Part shown: piece after piece, positions 17,548 to 26,448 of the stretch
Layout: each line of letters opens with the position of its first letter
Numbering within the stretch: the first letter of the stretch is position 1
Origin: Aliiroseovarius zhejiangensis
GTDB lineage: Bacteria; Pseudomonadota; Alphaproteobacteria; Rhodobacterales; Rhodobacteraceae
Direction: 5' to 3'
Length of the DNA stretch: 64,000 nucleotides
NCBI RefSeq assembly: GCF_014656375.1
Contig: NZ_BNCH01000003.1
Coordinates: 353,633 to 417,632, forward strand
The notes under the pieces: model-generated
What the model saw: the letters and a program-made list of their open reading frames with translations, nothing else
Databases searched by the model: none
What the model was told of the DNA's origin: nothing
Translations under genes and position numbers: made by a program

Positions 17548-18831
17548 ATGCAGACGAACTTCACCGACGAGCAGCTGAAGGATCCCGCGATCCAACGTGC
17601 CAACGAGATCCTGCGCTCCTGCGTGCATTGCGGGTTCTGCACGGCGACCTGCCCCAGCTATCAGGTGTTGGGCGATGAATTGGACAGCCCGCGCGGGCGC
17701 ATCTATCTGATCAAGGATATGCTGGAAGCCGGTCGACCTGCCGACAAGAAAACTGTCGAGCATGTGGATAAATGTCTGTCCTGTCTTGCCTGCATGACCA
17801 CTTGCCCATCCGGCGTGCATTACATGCACTTGATCGACCATGCCCGCGCGCATATCGAAAAGACGTACAAGCGCCCGCTGTTTGACCGGATGCTGCGCTG
17901 GACGCTGGCGCGGATCATCCCCTATCCGGGGCGGTTCCGACTGGCCATGCAAGCCGCACGACTGGGGCGGCCGTTGCGCAAGTTCATGCCGGACCCGCGG
18001 CTGGAGGCGATGCTGGAAATGGCCCCGCCCAAGCTGCCGCGCCCCAGCGCAAACGACAAGCCGCAGACCTTCCCGGCGAAGGGCGCCCGCAAGATGCGGG
18101 TGGCGCTGCTGACGGGCTGCGCGCAAAAGGCGCTGGACACGGACATCAATGATGCGACCATCCGCCTGCTGACCCGGCTGGACTGCGAGGTTGTGGTGGC
18201 CAAGGGTATGGGCTGTTGTGGGGCGCTGACCCATCACATGGGCAAGGTTGATGAAAGCCACGTCCAGGCAGCGGCCAATATCAACGCCTGGATGACCGAA
18301 AAACGGGTCGACGGGCTGGATGCGATCGTCATCAACACCTCGGGTTGCGGCACGACGGTCAAGGATTACGGCCACATGTTTCGCAATGACGCTTTGGCTG
18401 ACGACGCTGCCGAGGTGTCGGCGATGGCGATGGATGTCAGCGAAGTTCTGATGAAGCTCGACCTGCCCGAAGGCCGGATGAACAAGCGGGTTGCATATCA
18501 TTCGGCCTGTAGCCTGCAACATGGCCAGCAGGTCAAGACCCACCCCAAAACCCTGTTGAAAAAGGCGGGGTTCGAGGTGGTCGAACCTGTCGATGCCCAT
18601 CTGTGCTGCGGGTCGGCGGGAACCTATAACCTGATGCAGCCTGCCATCTCGCAGGAGCTGAAACGCCGCAAGGTCGCCAATCTGGAAGCCAAAACGCCCG
18701 AGATCATTGCAGCAGGCAATATAGGCTGCATGATGCAGATCGGGTCCGGCACCGGCATTCCCGTGGTCCATACGGTCGAGCTTCTGGATTGGGCCACCGG
18801 CGGGCCACAGCCGCGCAAATTGACCCGTTGA
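17548..18831 (+). CDS. glcF: Glycolate oxidase iron-sulfur subunit GlcF
   Basis: The product has 427 residues. Two 4Fe-4S motifs are visible, CVHCGFCTATCP and CLSCLACMTTCP, followed by two cysteine-rich CCG domains (CCGALTHHMG and CCGSAGTYNLMQP). This is the electron-transfer subunit that links GlcD/GlcE to the respiratory chain. No clear hairpin terminator follows; a T-rich run (about 18838-18851) lies just past the stop. Confidence 0.94.
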   Translation: MQTNFTDEQLKDPAIQRANEILRSCVHCGFCTATCPSYQVLGDELDSPRGRIYLIKDMLEAGRPADKKTVEHVDKCLSCLACMTTCPSGVHYMHLIDHARAHIEKTYKRPLFDRMLRWTLARIIPYPGRFRLAMQAARLGRPLRKFMPDPRLEAMLEMAPPKLPRPSANDKPQTFPAKGARKMRVALLTGCAQKALDTDINDATIRLLTRLDCEVVVAKGMGCCGALTHHMGKVDESHVQAAANINAWMTEKRVDGLDAIVINTSGCGTTVKDYGHMFRNDALADDAAEVSAMAMDVSEVLMKLDLPEGRMNKRVAYHSACSLQHGQQVKTHPKTLLKKAGFEVVEPVDAHLCCGSAGTYNLMQPAISQELKRRKVANLEAKTPEIIAAGNIGCMMQIGSGTGIPVVHTVELLDWATGGPQPRKLTR

Positions 18832-18917
18832 TGAGCGTTTTTTCTTTTTTCTGCCCCCATTTTCGCCCTAAACATATGGTCAGAGGGTGGAAGAACCGCC
18901 CCACCAGAGGCAGAGAT

Positions 18918-19745
18918 ATGAAGAAATTGATTGCAATGATGGCGGTGGGCTTGTGGCTCGCCAGCCCCCTGGTCGCATCCGATCCATCACCGCTGCGCAC
19001 CCTGATGACGGGGGATGAAAGCCGGGGATGGGAAGGGGTCGGACGCTTGAACATCGGCAGGGGCGGATTGTGCACCGGCGCGATGATCAGCGAAAGCCTG
19101 GTGTTGACCGCCGCCCATTGCTTGTTCGAACAATCCACCGGTGCGCGGGTGCCACCGGACGAGATCGAGTTTCTGGCGGGGTGGCGCAACGGACGGGCCT
19201 CGGCCTATCGCGGGGTGCGGCGGGCCGTGGTGCATCCCGATTTCTCGTTTGCCGCTGGGGATAAGGCTGCGCGGGTCGTCAATGACCTGGCGCTGCTGGA
19301 ACTGGATCACCCCATTCGCAAAAGCTCGGTCCAGCCGTTTGCCGTCCATTCCCGCCCACGCAAGGGCGCCGAGATCGGCGTTGTGTCCTATGCCCATAAC
19401 CGTGCCGACAGCCCGGCGCTTCAGGAAATGTGTCAGGTGCTGGCGCGGCAAAGCGGGGCCTTGGTGATGAGTTGCTCGGTTGATTTCGGATCATCCGGCG
19501 CACCGGTGTTCGTGGTGCAGGACGGAAAACCCGCCATCGTTTCGGTGATATCGGCAAAAGCAATGGTGCGGGACATCCCGGTGTCACTGGGCACAAGCCT
19601 TGAACAGCCTCTGGCAGAGCTGATGCAGATGTTGACCGATGGCAACGGGGTGTTCACCCGCACCCAACCCGTATCGCGGCCACCGGTCGGCACATTCGGG
19701 ACAGGGGCTGCCGGGCCGGGCGGTGCGAAATTTCTGCGCCCCTGA
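18918..19745 (+). CDS. Secreted trypsin-like serine protease
   Basis: The product has 275 residues with a signal peptide ending around VAS (residue 21). The chymotrypsin triad is visible as His67 (TAAHC), Asp123 (NDLALLEL) and Ser193. The serine motif is GSSGAP instead of the usual GDSGGP, a form common in bacterial S1 proteases of this group. The start is the ATG after CAGAGAT; a longer frame begins inside glcF and is unlikely. It is probably periplasmic or secreted. Its substrate is unknown. Confidence 0.87.
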   Translation: MKKLIAMMAVGLWLASPLVASDPSPLRTLMTGDESRGWEGVGRLNIGRGGLCTGAMISESLVLTAAHCLFEQSTGARVPPDEIEFLAGWRNGRASAYRGVRRAVVHPDFSFAAGDKAARVVNDLALLELDHPIRKSSVQPFAVHSRPRKGAEIGVVSYAHNRADSPALQEMCQVLARQSGALVMSCSVDFGSSGAPVFVVQDGKPAIVSVISAKAMVRDIPVSLGTSLEQPLAELMQMLTDGNGVFTRTQPVSRPPVGTFGTGAAGPGGAKFLRP

Positions 19746-19748
19746 CCT

Positions 19749-19776
19749 CTTGAAGGGGCGGGAATCCTCCATAAAT
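19749..19776 (+). promoter_or_regulatory. Candidate RpoH (heat-shock) promoter of the Hsp20 gene
   Basis: CTTGAA (19749-19754) and CCATAAAT (19769-19776) are separated by 14 bases, close to the sigma-32 pattern of a CTTGAA -35 and a CCCCAT-type -10. It lies about 90 bases before a small heat-shock protein gene, where such a promoter is expected. Confidence 0.5.
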
Positions 19777-19865
19777 CTGTGACACGGGCGCCGAAGGATC
19801 GGGCCCGCAAACCTGCCTGTCCCAGTGAAGGGAAGGCCCAAACCTGTCGCTTTTAGGAGGACACA

Positions 19866-20318
19866 ATGCGTAACTTTGACCTTTCGCCGCTGTACCGTGC
19901 CACCGTCGGTTTCGACCAGATCGCCGACCTGATGGACCGGGTGCTGACCAATGACGTGAGCCGTGAAAGCTATCCGCCCTACAACATCGAAAAGATCGCT
20001 GACGACGGTTGGCGCATTTCGGTGGCCGTGGCGGGCTTTACCGAAGACGAGCTTTCCGTGGAAGTCCGTGAAAACGCACTGGTCATCTCGGCCAAGAAGG
20101 CGGACGAAGACGAGCGGACCTATCTGCACCGTGGCATCGCCACTCGTGCATTTGAACGCCGCTTCCACCTGGCCGATCATGTGCGGGTGACCGGGGCTGC
20201 CCACGAACACGGCATGTTGCATATCGACCTTGTTCGCGAGGTGCCTGAGGCCCTGAAACCGCGCCGTATCGAGATTGCAAAATCCAAGGACGTGGAACAG
20301 AAGGCGATCGAAGCCTGA
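19866..20318 (+). CDS. Hsp20-family small heat-shock protein (IbpA-like)
   Basis: The product has 150 residues. The alpha-crystallin domain covers about 35-135, with YNIEKIADDGWRISVAVAGF, the ENALVISAKK strand and the AFERRFHLADHV segment. The start follows a strong site (AGGAGGACACA). It acts as an ATP-independent holdase for unfolding proteins. A candidate heat-shock promoter and a strong terminator frame the gene, so it is probably monocistronic. Confidence 0.93.
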   Translation: MRNFDLSPLYRATVGFDQIADLMDRVLTNDVSRESYPPYNIEKIADDGWRISVAVAGFTEDELSVEVRENALVISAKKADEDERTYLHRGIATRAFERRFHLADHVRVTGAAHEHGMLHIDLVREVPEALKPRRIEIAKSKDVEQKAIEA

Positions 20319-20346
20319 CCACAGGCGTGATCACCCGATAAGATGG

Positions 20347-20377
20347 GCGCGGAGGGCAACCTCCGCGCTTTTGTTTT
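20347..20377 (+). terminator. Rho-independent terminator of the Hsp20 gene
   Basis: A perfect 9-bp stem (GCGCGGAGG / CCTCCGCGC) with a GCAA tetraloop is followed by TTTTGTTTT. The T run overlaps the stop codon region of the convergent ribN gene. Confidence 0.9.
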
Positions 20378-21254
20378 ACACCGGCTGGCGCCGTTCTTGT
20401 TCCAGCAGGTAAAAGCTGGCAGCCAGGATGATCGCCGTGCCCAGCCACATCGACCCGGTGGGCAGAAAGCCGAACACCACAAAGCCCAGCACCACGTTGA
20501 ACACCAGTTTCAGGTGATCGAACGGTTGCAGAAAGGCCGCATCTGCCAGTGAGTAGGCGCGCACCAGCACATGCTGCGCCAACGCCGTCAGAAGGCCCGC
20601 GCCCACGACCAGCCAGATCGCTCCCATGGGCAGGCTGAACCCCGATCCGAGCGCCAGTGCGGCATTGATCGGGCTGAGCAGGACCAGCAGGTAGATCGTT
20701 ACTGTCTCGGGGCCGTCTGCACGGGTTAGGAACTTCGTGACGACCGAACTAGCTGCCCAAAGGGCGGCAGCGCCAACCGGCAGCAGGGCAACCAGCTCGA
20801 ACCGGTCCGACCAGGGTTCAAGGATCACCGCCCCTCCGATGATGCCCAGCACGACCGCGCCCCAGCGATGGATCGACACGGTTTCGTGCAGGAAAAGCCC
20901 CGCGCCCAACGTCACAAAAAACGGCGACAGCAGGATCAGCGCGATCGCCTGCCAGATCGGCACATACGCCAGCCCCAGCGTCCAAAGTTGCACACCGCCC
21001 GCCGCCAAGGCGACGCGCAGCACATGCAGCCAGACCTGCCCGGTTTTCATCACCGCCGCCCGGTGGCGAAACACCCAGGGCAGATAAAACCCCAATGCGA
21101 TCAGATATTGCCAAAAGGTGACGGACGGCGCGGACGCCCCCAGTTTCATAGTGGCCCCTTGCAGGGCCGTGTTCACGACGGCGAAACTTGCGCCTGCCAG
21201 AACCATCAGACCAGCCGCCTTCACAGGCGTGGTCAGTGTCAATTGATGAGCCAT
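20376..21254 (-). CDS. ribN: Riboflavin transporter RibN (EamA/DMT family)
   Basis: The product has 292 residues with about ten hydrophobic helices and two EamA repeats. The family alone would only suggest a small-metabolite carrier. The gene is preceded on its own strand by a complete FMN riboswitch, the arrangement described for RibN riboflavin importers in Rhizobium and Vibrio. The start (MAHQLTLTTPV) follows AAGGAAGAAAGGACA; a longer frame to 21290 has weaker support. I infer import of riboflavin across the inner membrane, repressed when FMN is plentiful. Confidence 0.85.
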   Translation of the reverse strand: MAHQLTLTTPVKAAGLMVLAGASFAVVNTALQGATMKLGASAPSVTFWQYLIALGFYLPWVFRHRAAVMKTGQVWLHVLRVALAAGGVQLWTLGLAYVPIWQAIALILLSPFFVTLGAGLFLHETVSIHRWGAVVLGIIGGAVILEPWSDRFELVALLPVGAAALWAASSVVTKFLTRADGPETVTIYLLVLLSPINAALALGSGFSLPMGAIWLVVGAGLLTALAQHVLVRAYSLADAAFLQPFDHLKLVFNVVLGFVVFGFLPTGSMWLGTAIILAASFYLLEQERRQPV

Positions 21255-21302
21255 TGCGCAATGTCCTTTCTTCCTTACGCGTTGACCCAAGGCAGAAGGA
21301 CA

Positions 21303-21325
21303 AGGTGCGCGTCACCCGCGCACCT
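21303..21325 (-). terminator. Riboswitch expression-platform hairpin
   Basis: A perfect 9-bp stem (AGGTGCGCG / CGCGCACCT on the plus strand) with a 5-base loop lies between the FMN aptamer and the ribN start. On the minus strand it is followed by TTGTCCTT, a poor T run, so it may act as a weak terminator or as part of a translational switch. Confidence 0.55.
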
Positions 21326-21330
21326 CAGAC

Positions 21331-21459
21331 CATCCTCTTCCATCCGGACTTTAACCGTCGGCCCCGGAATTTCGCCGGGTCTGCTGACACCCCTTTCGCA
21401 AGAAGCCGCTCGTGGGCTGTGACCACCGGTGGGGAATTTCACCCCGCCCTGAGAATGTC
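21331..21459 (-). ncRNA. FMN riboswitch (RFN element) upstream of ribN
   Basis: Reading the minus strand, the conserved RFN blocks appear in order: TTCTCAGGGCGGGGTGAAA, CCCCACCGG, AGCCCACGAGCG, GTCAGCAGACCCGG, AATTCCGG, GCCGACGGTTAAAGTCCGGA and TGGAAGAGGATG. All main helices of the six-stem aptamer can be paired. It lies about 75 bases before the ribN start codon. Such aptamers bind FMN and shut off downstream expression. Confidence 0.97.
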
Positions 21460-21521
21460 GCCACCCCGGCAGGGGCAGCGACAGGGAAGATAGGTTCGGG
21501 ATGGGGCGCGGTCAAGCGGCC

Positions 21522-23477
21522 TTAGTGCGACAGGCTTTCGGCCAGACGCATCAGCGTGACCGCCTCGGCGCGATAGCCGTAAGGGTCGGCGCCCTTCGCC
21601 CCGTTGGCCAGCGCGATGGCGTCCGAGTAGGTCCAGTCGCCAAGGTATTTATCCTCGCGCAGAAGCTGGCCGAAGCCCGCGATGGCGGCGGCGAATTGCT
21701 GCTCGGTTCCGGCTTCATTCGCGGAAGCGATTGGTGTCTCGATCAACGTGCTGTTGTCTTCGCCGGGCCGCTTGTAGCGCAGCTTGAGGTATCCAAGCTC
21801 GTCCGATCCCTCCGCATCAGGCGCGGGGGCGTAGCGCAGCGCGTCGGTCAGCACCGCATCCGAGCCAACCGGCGTCACCTCATAGACCGCCGTGACCTGA
21901 TGGCCCGCACCAATCTCGCCTGCGTCCACCTTGTCGTTGTTGAAGTCCTCGCGCGCCAGGGCGCGGGTTTCATAGCCGATCAGACGGTATTCGGCGACCT
22001 GTGTGGGGTTGAACTCCACTTGTATTTTTACGTCATCGGCAAGGGGATATAGCGCACCGGAAAGCTGATCAACCAGCACTTTTCGCGCTTCGCCCAAAGT
22101 ATCGATGTAAGCGGCTTGTCCGTTGCCGTTCTGCGCCAAGGCCTGCATGGTCGCGTCGTCCAGATTGCCGCGCCCGAAGCCAAGGATTGACAGATAGGTG
22201 CCGGTGTCGCGCTTGTCTGCGATGAAATCCTTGAGCTCATCGGGGTCATGAATCCCCACGTTGAAATCGCCATCCGTGGCCAGCAAAACCCGACCCACCT
22301 CGCCGTCGTCATGCATCCGCTCGGCCACCTGATAGGCCAGTTCGATCCCCTGCGCCCCGGCGGTCGACCCGCCTGCATCCAGCCGGTCGAGTGCGGACAG
22401 AATGGTGGCGCGGTCGGCGGCTTTGGTCGGTTCCAACACCTCGCCCGCGCTGCCAGCATAGGAGACGATGGCAACCTCATCCTCAGGCTTCAATTCGGAT
22501 AGCATCAGCCGCAGGCTTTGCTTCAACAGCGGCAGCTTGTCGGGGTCCGACATCGACCCGGATGTGTCGATGAGGAACACGAGGTTCAGGGGCGGTCGGT
22601 CCGTGATCATCTCGCCCTGAATGCCGATCTGCACCAGTTGCGTGCCCGCGTTCCATGGGGTTTGCATCGTGGTGACAGTGGCGGCAAAGGGGTGCGCGCC
22701 AGCTGGGGCGGGATAGGCGTAGGGGAAATAATTCACCATTTCCTCGATCCGCACCGCGTCCGGGTTGGGCAGATAACCAGATTTTAGATCGCGCCGCACC
22801 ACCGCATAGCTGGCCGTATCCACGTCGATCGAGAAGGTGGAAACCGGATCTTCTGACGTGATTTTCAGGGGCGAGGGCGTGGCGTTGGCGTATTCTTCGC
22901 CGCCTGCTTCCGGTGGCATGGGCAGGATGCCGGGCATGTCGTCAACAGCGATGCGGTTCTCGCCGTCCGAGAACGAAGATATATCGGCCTCCATCATCGG
23001 GTCCGACGCGACCGAGGGCGCAACCTGACCCGACTGCGCGCGCAAATCGGCTGGTGCTTCGGATCGGGTCCGGGCGGGGGAACGGGCGATCTTGCCCAAG
23101 GGCTCAGGGGCGGGTTGTATCACGATTTCTTCTTCGACTGTGTCGTTTACGGGCGGTGGCGCCATGTCTGTCATCCCCGGCACTTCCACCTGATCCACAT
23201 TCGGCATCACCACCAGTACGGCAAAGCCCACCGCCACCAGCGCGGTCGTCGCAGCCAACCCGCCGCGTGTATTCAAAGCGTTCAACATCTTGATAACTCC
23301 TTTTCCAAGCGCCCCAGATTTCGGAGCGTCAGACATAGGACGCGCGTCAGGTCGCGATCCTTGGAGGTCATCGAAACTTTTCATCGCAAGCGCCAGATCG
23401 GCATCCTTTTTCGAAGGGTCCGGCGCAGGCGGGGCCGCGCGCAGGGCGGCCTTCAGATCGTCAAGATCGTCGGTCAT
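21522..23477 (-). CDS. Membrane VWA protein (YfbK-like) with cytoplasmic anti-sigma-type N-terminus
   Basis: The product has 651 residues from the ATG that overlaps the sigma-factor stop codon (ATGA). About 72 cytoplasmic residues precede one helix (73-92). A periplasmic linker, a YfbK-type N-terminal domain (about 200-290) and a VWA domain follow, with an intact MIDAS DTSGS at 304-308. The end matches the DUF3520 domain of YfbK. Tight coupling to an ECF sigma gene and the anti-sigma-like topology suggest it binds the sigma factor inside and senses something outside; that is inference. No zinc anti-sigma motif (HxxxCxxC) is present. Confidence 0.87.
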   Translation of the reverse strand: MTDDLDDLKAALRAAPPAPDPSKKDADLALAMKSFDDLQGSRPDARPMSDAPKSGALGKGVIKMLNALNTRGGLAATTALVAVGFAVLVVMPNVDQVEVPGMTDMAPPPVNDTVEEEIVIQPAPEPLGKIARSPARTRSEAPADLRAQSGQVAPSVASDPMMEADISSFSDGENRIAVDDMPGILPMPPEAGGEEYANATPSPLKITSEDPVSTFSIDVDTASYAVVRRDLKSGYLPNPDAVRIEEMVNYFPYAYPAPAGAHPFAATVTTMQTPWNAGTQLVQIGIQGEMITDRPPLNLVFLIDTSGSMSDPDKLPLLKQSLRLMLSELKPEDEVAIVSYAGSAGEVLEPTKAADRATILSALDRLDAGGSTAGAQGIELAYQVAERMHDDGEVGRVLLATDGDFNVGIHDPDELKDFIADKRDTGTYLSILGFGRGNLDDATMQALAQNGNGQAAYIDTLGEARKVLVDQLSGALYPLADDVKIQVEFNPTQVAEYRLIGYETRALAREDFNNDKVDAGEIGAGHQVTAVYEVTPVGSDAVLTDALRYAPAPDAEGSDELGYLKLRYKRPGEDNSTLIETPIASANEAGTEQQFAAAIAGFGQLLREDKYLGDWTYSDAIALANGAKGADPYGYRAEAVTLMRLAESLSH

Positions 23478-24022
23478 ATCGCGTCCTCCTCTGCCCGCAT
23501 GGCACGCAGGCGTTTCTTCACTTCGGACATGCGCCAAGCGACGGTGCCTTCGGACAGGCCCAAAACCTCGCCCGCTTGCGCTTGTGTCAGGTCTTCGCCC
23601 AAGACCAGCGCCACAGTGTCACGCAACTCGTCGGGCAAGGCGGTCATGGCCTGGGTCAGCCAATCCTGCGCCTCGGTTTCCTCACGGATCGCCTCACGCC
23701 GGTTTACTTCCCAGTCACCCCAGCCATCGGCAGCTTTCGCGCGGGTTGCGGCGCGTCGGCGGCGGTCATGCGCGGCGTTCACAGCCACGCGGTAGAGCCA
23801 CGTTGTGAACCGCGCATCCGCCCGAAACCCCGCCAGTTTCGCGGGCAGGGCGGCGCATATGTCCTGCGTCAAATCCTCGGCGTCGGCCCGGTTCACGGTC
23901 AGGCGATAGGTGAACGCAAACAGCCGGTCATAATGACGCGACAGCAAGGCCGCGAAGGCAGCCCTGTCCCCTGTCGCGGCCGCTGCGGCCAGTTCCTCGT
24001 CCTGATCGGTCATCATCTTCAC
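23474..24022 (-). CDS. ECF-type RNA polymerase sigma factor
   Basis: The product has 182 residues. Region 2 (RLFAFTYRLTVNRADAEDLT then ARFTTWLYRVAVNAAHDRRR) and region 4 (LVLGEDLTQAQAGEVLGLSE) are clear; regions 1 and 3 are absent, as in all ECF sigma factors. It is the first gene of a two-gene unit with the VWA protein and overlaps it by 4 bases. The terminator of the upstream aldehyde dehydrogenase gene lies about 45 bases before its start. Confidence 0.92.
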   Translation of the reverse strand: MKMMTDQDEELAAAAATGDRAAFAALLSRHYDRLFAFTYRLTVNRADAEDLTQDICAALPAKLAGFRADARFTTWLYRVAVNAAHDRRRRAATRAKAADGWGDWEVNRREAIREETEAQDWLTQAMTALPDELRDTVALVLGEDLTQAQAGEVLGLSEGTVAWRMSEVKKRLRAMRAEEDAI

Positions 24023-24065
24023 ATAGAGTAAGACGCGGCCCAGAGGTCAATCCTTGGCAGAAAAA

Positions 24066-24097
24066 CGAAAAAAGGCGGCAGGTTGCCCCACCGCCTT
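24066..24097 (-). terminator. Rho-independent terminator of gabD
   Basis: On the minus strand AAGGCGG pairs with CCGCCTT around an irregular loop and is followed by a run of T. It lies 24 bases past the stop codon of the aldehyde dehydrogenase and shields the sigma-factor operon. Confidence 0.8.
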
Positions 24098-24120
24098 CAA
24101 TTCATTCGATTTTAACGCGA

Positions 24121-25599
24121 TCAGACAGACATGCAGATGTATTTCATCTCAAGGAAATCCTCGATCCCATGGCGCGATCCTTCGCGGCCAAGGCCCGATT
24201 GCTTGACGCCGCCGAACGGGGCGGTCTCGGTCGAGATGATGCCGGTGTTCACGCCGACGATGCCGTATTCCAGCGCCTCGGCCACTTTGTATACGCGGCT
24301 CAGGTTGTTGGCATAGAAATAGGACGCCAGACCGAAGATGGTGTCATTGGCTTGTGCGATCACGTCATCTTCGTCCTTGAATTTGAACAAGGGTGCCATC
24401 GGGCCGAAGGTTTCGTCCGTGGCGACCTCCATGTCACGGGTGGCGTTCTTGATGATCGTGGGCTCAAAGAACAGTCCGCCTTTTTCGTGTTCCTTGCCGC
24501 CCAGAATGATCTCGCCACCCTTGGAGGTCGCGTCAGACACATGCTCGCGCACCTTCTGAACCGCGCCCTCAGAGATCAGCGGGCCAAGCGCGATGCCTTC
24601 GTTCAACCCGTCACCGACAGGCAGGTCGGACACGGCTTTGGCGAAGCGTTTGGCAAATTCGTCATAGACGCCTTCCTGCACATAAATCCGGTTGGCACAG
24701 ACGCAGGTCTGGCCGTTGTTGCGGAATTTGCAGGCGATGGCGCCTTCGACGGCGGCGTCCAGATCGGCGTCGTCAAACACGATGAACGGCGCATTGCCGC
24801 CCAGCTCCATCGAGCATTTCAGCACCTGATCGGCGGCCTGACGCAAGAGGATGCGGCCCACATTGGTCGATCCCGTGAAGGTCAGCTTGCGCACCAAGGG
24901 ATTTTCGCAGAACTCCTTGCCGATATCCGAACTGCGCGAGCTGGGCACGATGTTGAACACACCTGCCGGAATGCCCGCGCGATCTGCCAGAACGGCCAGA
25001 GCGGTGGCGGACAGGGGGGTTTCCGCCGCCGGACGACCCACGAAACCACAGCCAGCGGCCACCGCCGGGCCGCATTTGCGGGTGATCATCGCGTTGGGGA
25101 AGTTCCACGGCGTGATCGAGGCAACAACCCCGATCGGCTGGCGGATCACCATCAGACGTTTGTCGGGCTGGTGGCCGGGGATGGTTTCGCCATAGATGCG
25201 TTTGGCCTCTTCCCCGAACCACTCGATGAAGCTTGCTCCATAAGCGATTTCACCCGTGGCTTCGGCCAGTGGCTTGCCCATCTCGGCGGTCAGGATTGTG
25301 GCCAGATCAGCCTGGTTCTCCATCATCAGGTTGAACCATTTGCGCATGATATTCGCACGCTCTTTCGCGGTGCGCTTGGCCCATTCGCGGCCTGCCTTGT
25401 CGGCGGCGTCGATGGCGCGGGCGACCTCTTTGCGTGACAGGTCGGCCACCTTGGCGATCACGTCGCCGCGCGCGGGGTTTGTCACATCAAAGGTGGCCCC
25501 ATCATCGGCGTCGATCCATTCGCCATTCACATAGGCGCGGGTTTCGACCAAAGTCGGGTCTTTCAGAAGGCTTTTCAGCTCGGTTGCATTGGCGGCCAT
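24121..25599 (-). CDS. gabD: NAD(P)-dependent succinate-semialdehyde dehydrogenase
   Basis: The product has 492 residues and is a complete aldehyde dehydrogenase. The N-terminal cofactor motif is ITPWNFPNAMITRKCGPAVA, the general base is Glu265 in MELGGNAPF and the nucleophile is Cys299 in NNGQTCVCANR. The pattern RPAAETPLSATALAVLADRAG is typical of GabD. It oxidises succinate semialdehyde to succinate in GABA and related catabolism. The start MAANATELKSLL was chosen because GAGAGGAAA precedes it. A related semialdehyde substrate is possible. Confidence 0.88.
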   Translation of the reverse strand: MAANATELKSLLKDPTLVETRAYVNGEWIDADDGATFDVTNPARGDVIAKVADLSRKEVARAIDAADKAGREWAKRTAKERANIMRKWFNLMMENQADLATILTAEMGKPLAEATGEIAYGASFIEWFGEEAKRIYGETIPGHQPDKRLMVIRQPIGVVASITPWNFPNAMITRKCGPAVAAGCGFVGRPAAETPLSATALAVLADRAGIPAGVFNIVPSSRSSDIGKEFCENPLVRKLTFTGSTNVGRILLRQAADQVLKCSMELGGNAPFIVFDDADLDAAVEGAIACKFRNNGQTCVCANRIYVQEGVYDEFAKRFAKAVSDLPVGDGLNEGIALGPLISEGAVQKVREHVSDATSKGGEIILGGKEHEKGGLFFEPTIIKNATRDMEVATDETFGPMAPLFKFKDEDDVIAQANDTIFGLASYFYANNLSRVYKVAEALEYGIVGVNTGIISTETAPFGGVKQSGLGREGSRHGIEDFLEMKYICMSV

Positions 25600-25662
25600 T
25601 TTCCTCTCCCATAGCTCTGGTGTCGTTCGGGGCGGGCCCGACGCAATCACAGGATATCTGTC

Positions 25663-26445
25663 ATGGATTTCGACATAGCCTATGCGAATGCGGATTTCAT
25701 CCCGAATGGAAACGATTTCCCGGCGAAATGGAAGAAATCAGCAAGCGACTTCCGCGCTGCGCACAAGAATCTTCGTCTGGACCTGCCTTACGGCGAAGAT
25801 GCTTCGAATGCCTTTGATCTGGTGCTGCCCGAGGCGACACCAAACGGCTTGGTGGTGTTCGTGCATGGCGGTTACTGGAAAGTATTCGGACGACGCGACT
25901 GGACCCATCTTGCCGCCGGGCCCGTGGCGCATGGCTATGCGGTGGCGCTGCCGTCCTACCCGCTTGCGCCGGACGCCCGCATTGGCCAGATCACCCGCAC
26001 GATCGCCCGCGCCATCGAGGCGTCGGCCGCACAAGTGGACGGCCCGATCCGGCTGACCGGTCACTCTGCAGGGGGGCATCTGGTGGCGCGGATGAACTGC
26101 CTTGATGTCGCTCTGACCTGCCGGGACCGGATCGCCCGGATCCTTCCCATTTCGCCGCTGGGGGATCTTCGACCGCTGATGCAGACCACAATGAACGACA
26201 CGCTGCGGATTGACGCGGCCGAGGCGCAGGTCGAAAGCCCCGCTCTGAACGACACGCGCGCGGGCATCCCCACGACAGTCTGGGTCGGGGCGGATGAACG
26301 CCCCGCCTTTCTGGATCAGGCGCGTGATCTGGCACTGGCCTGGTCCGAGGCCGAACTGGTCATCGCGCCGGGCCGCCACCATTTCGATGTGATCGAACCG
26401 CTCAGCGATCCGGACAGCGACATGGTGGCTGATCTGTTGCGTTGA
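25663..26445 (+). CDS. Alpha/beta hydrolase, kynurenine-formamidase-like
   Basis: The product has 260 residues. The oxyanion motif HGGYW and the nucleophile motif GHSAGGH are both present, and a late histidine lies in GRHHFDVIEPL. The HGGYW plus GHSAGGH pairing is that of arylformamidase-like esterases, which remove formyl groups in tryptophan breakdown. No other kynurenine genes are near, so substrate remains open. It is divergent from gabD with 63 bases between starts. Confidence 0.83.
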   Translation: MDFDIAYANADFIPNGNDFPAKWKKSASDFRAAHKNLRLDLPYGEDASNAFDLVLPEATPNGLVVFVHGGYWKVFGRRDWTHLAAGPVAHGYAVALPSYPLAPDARIGQITRTIARAIEASAAQVDGPIRLTGHSAGGHLVARMNCLDVALTCRDRIARILPISPLGDLRPLMQTTMNDTLRIDAAEAQVESPALNDTRAGIPTTVWVGADERPAFLDQARDLALAWSEAELVIAPGRHHFDVIEPLSDPDSDMVADLLR

Positions 26446-26448
26446 CCG

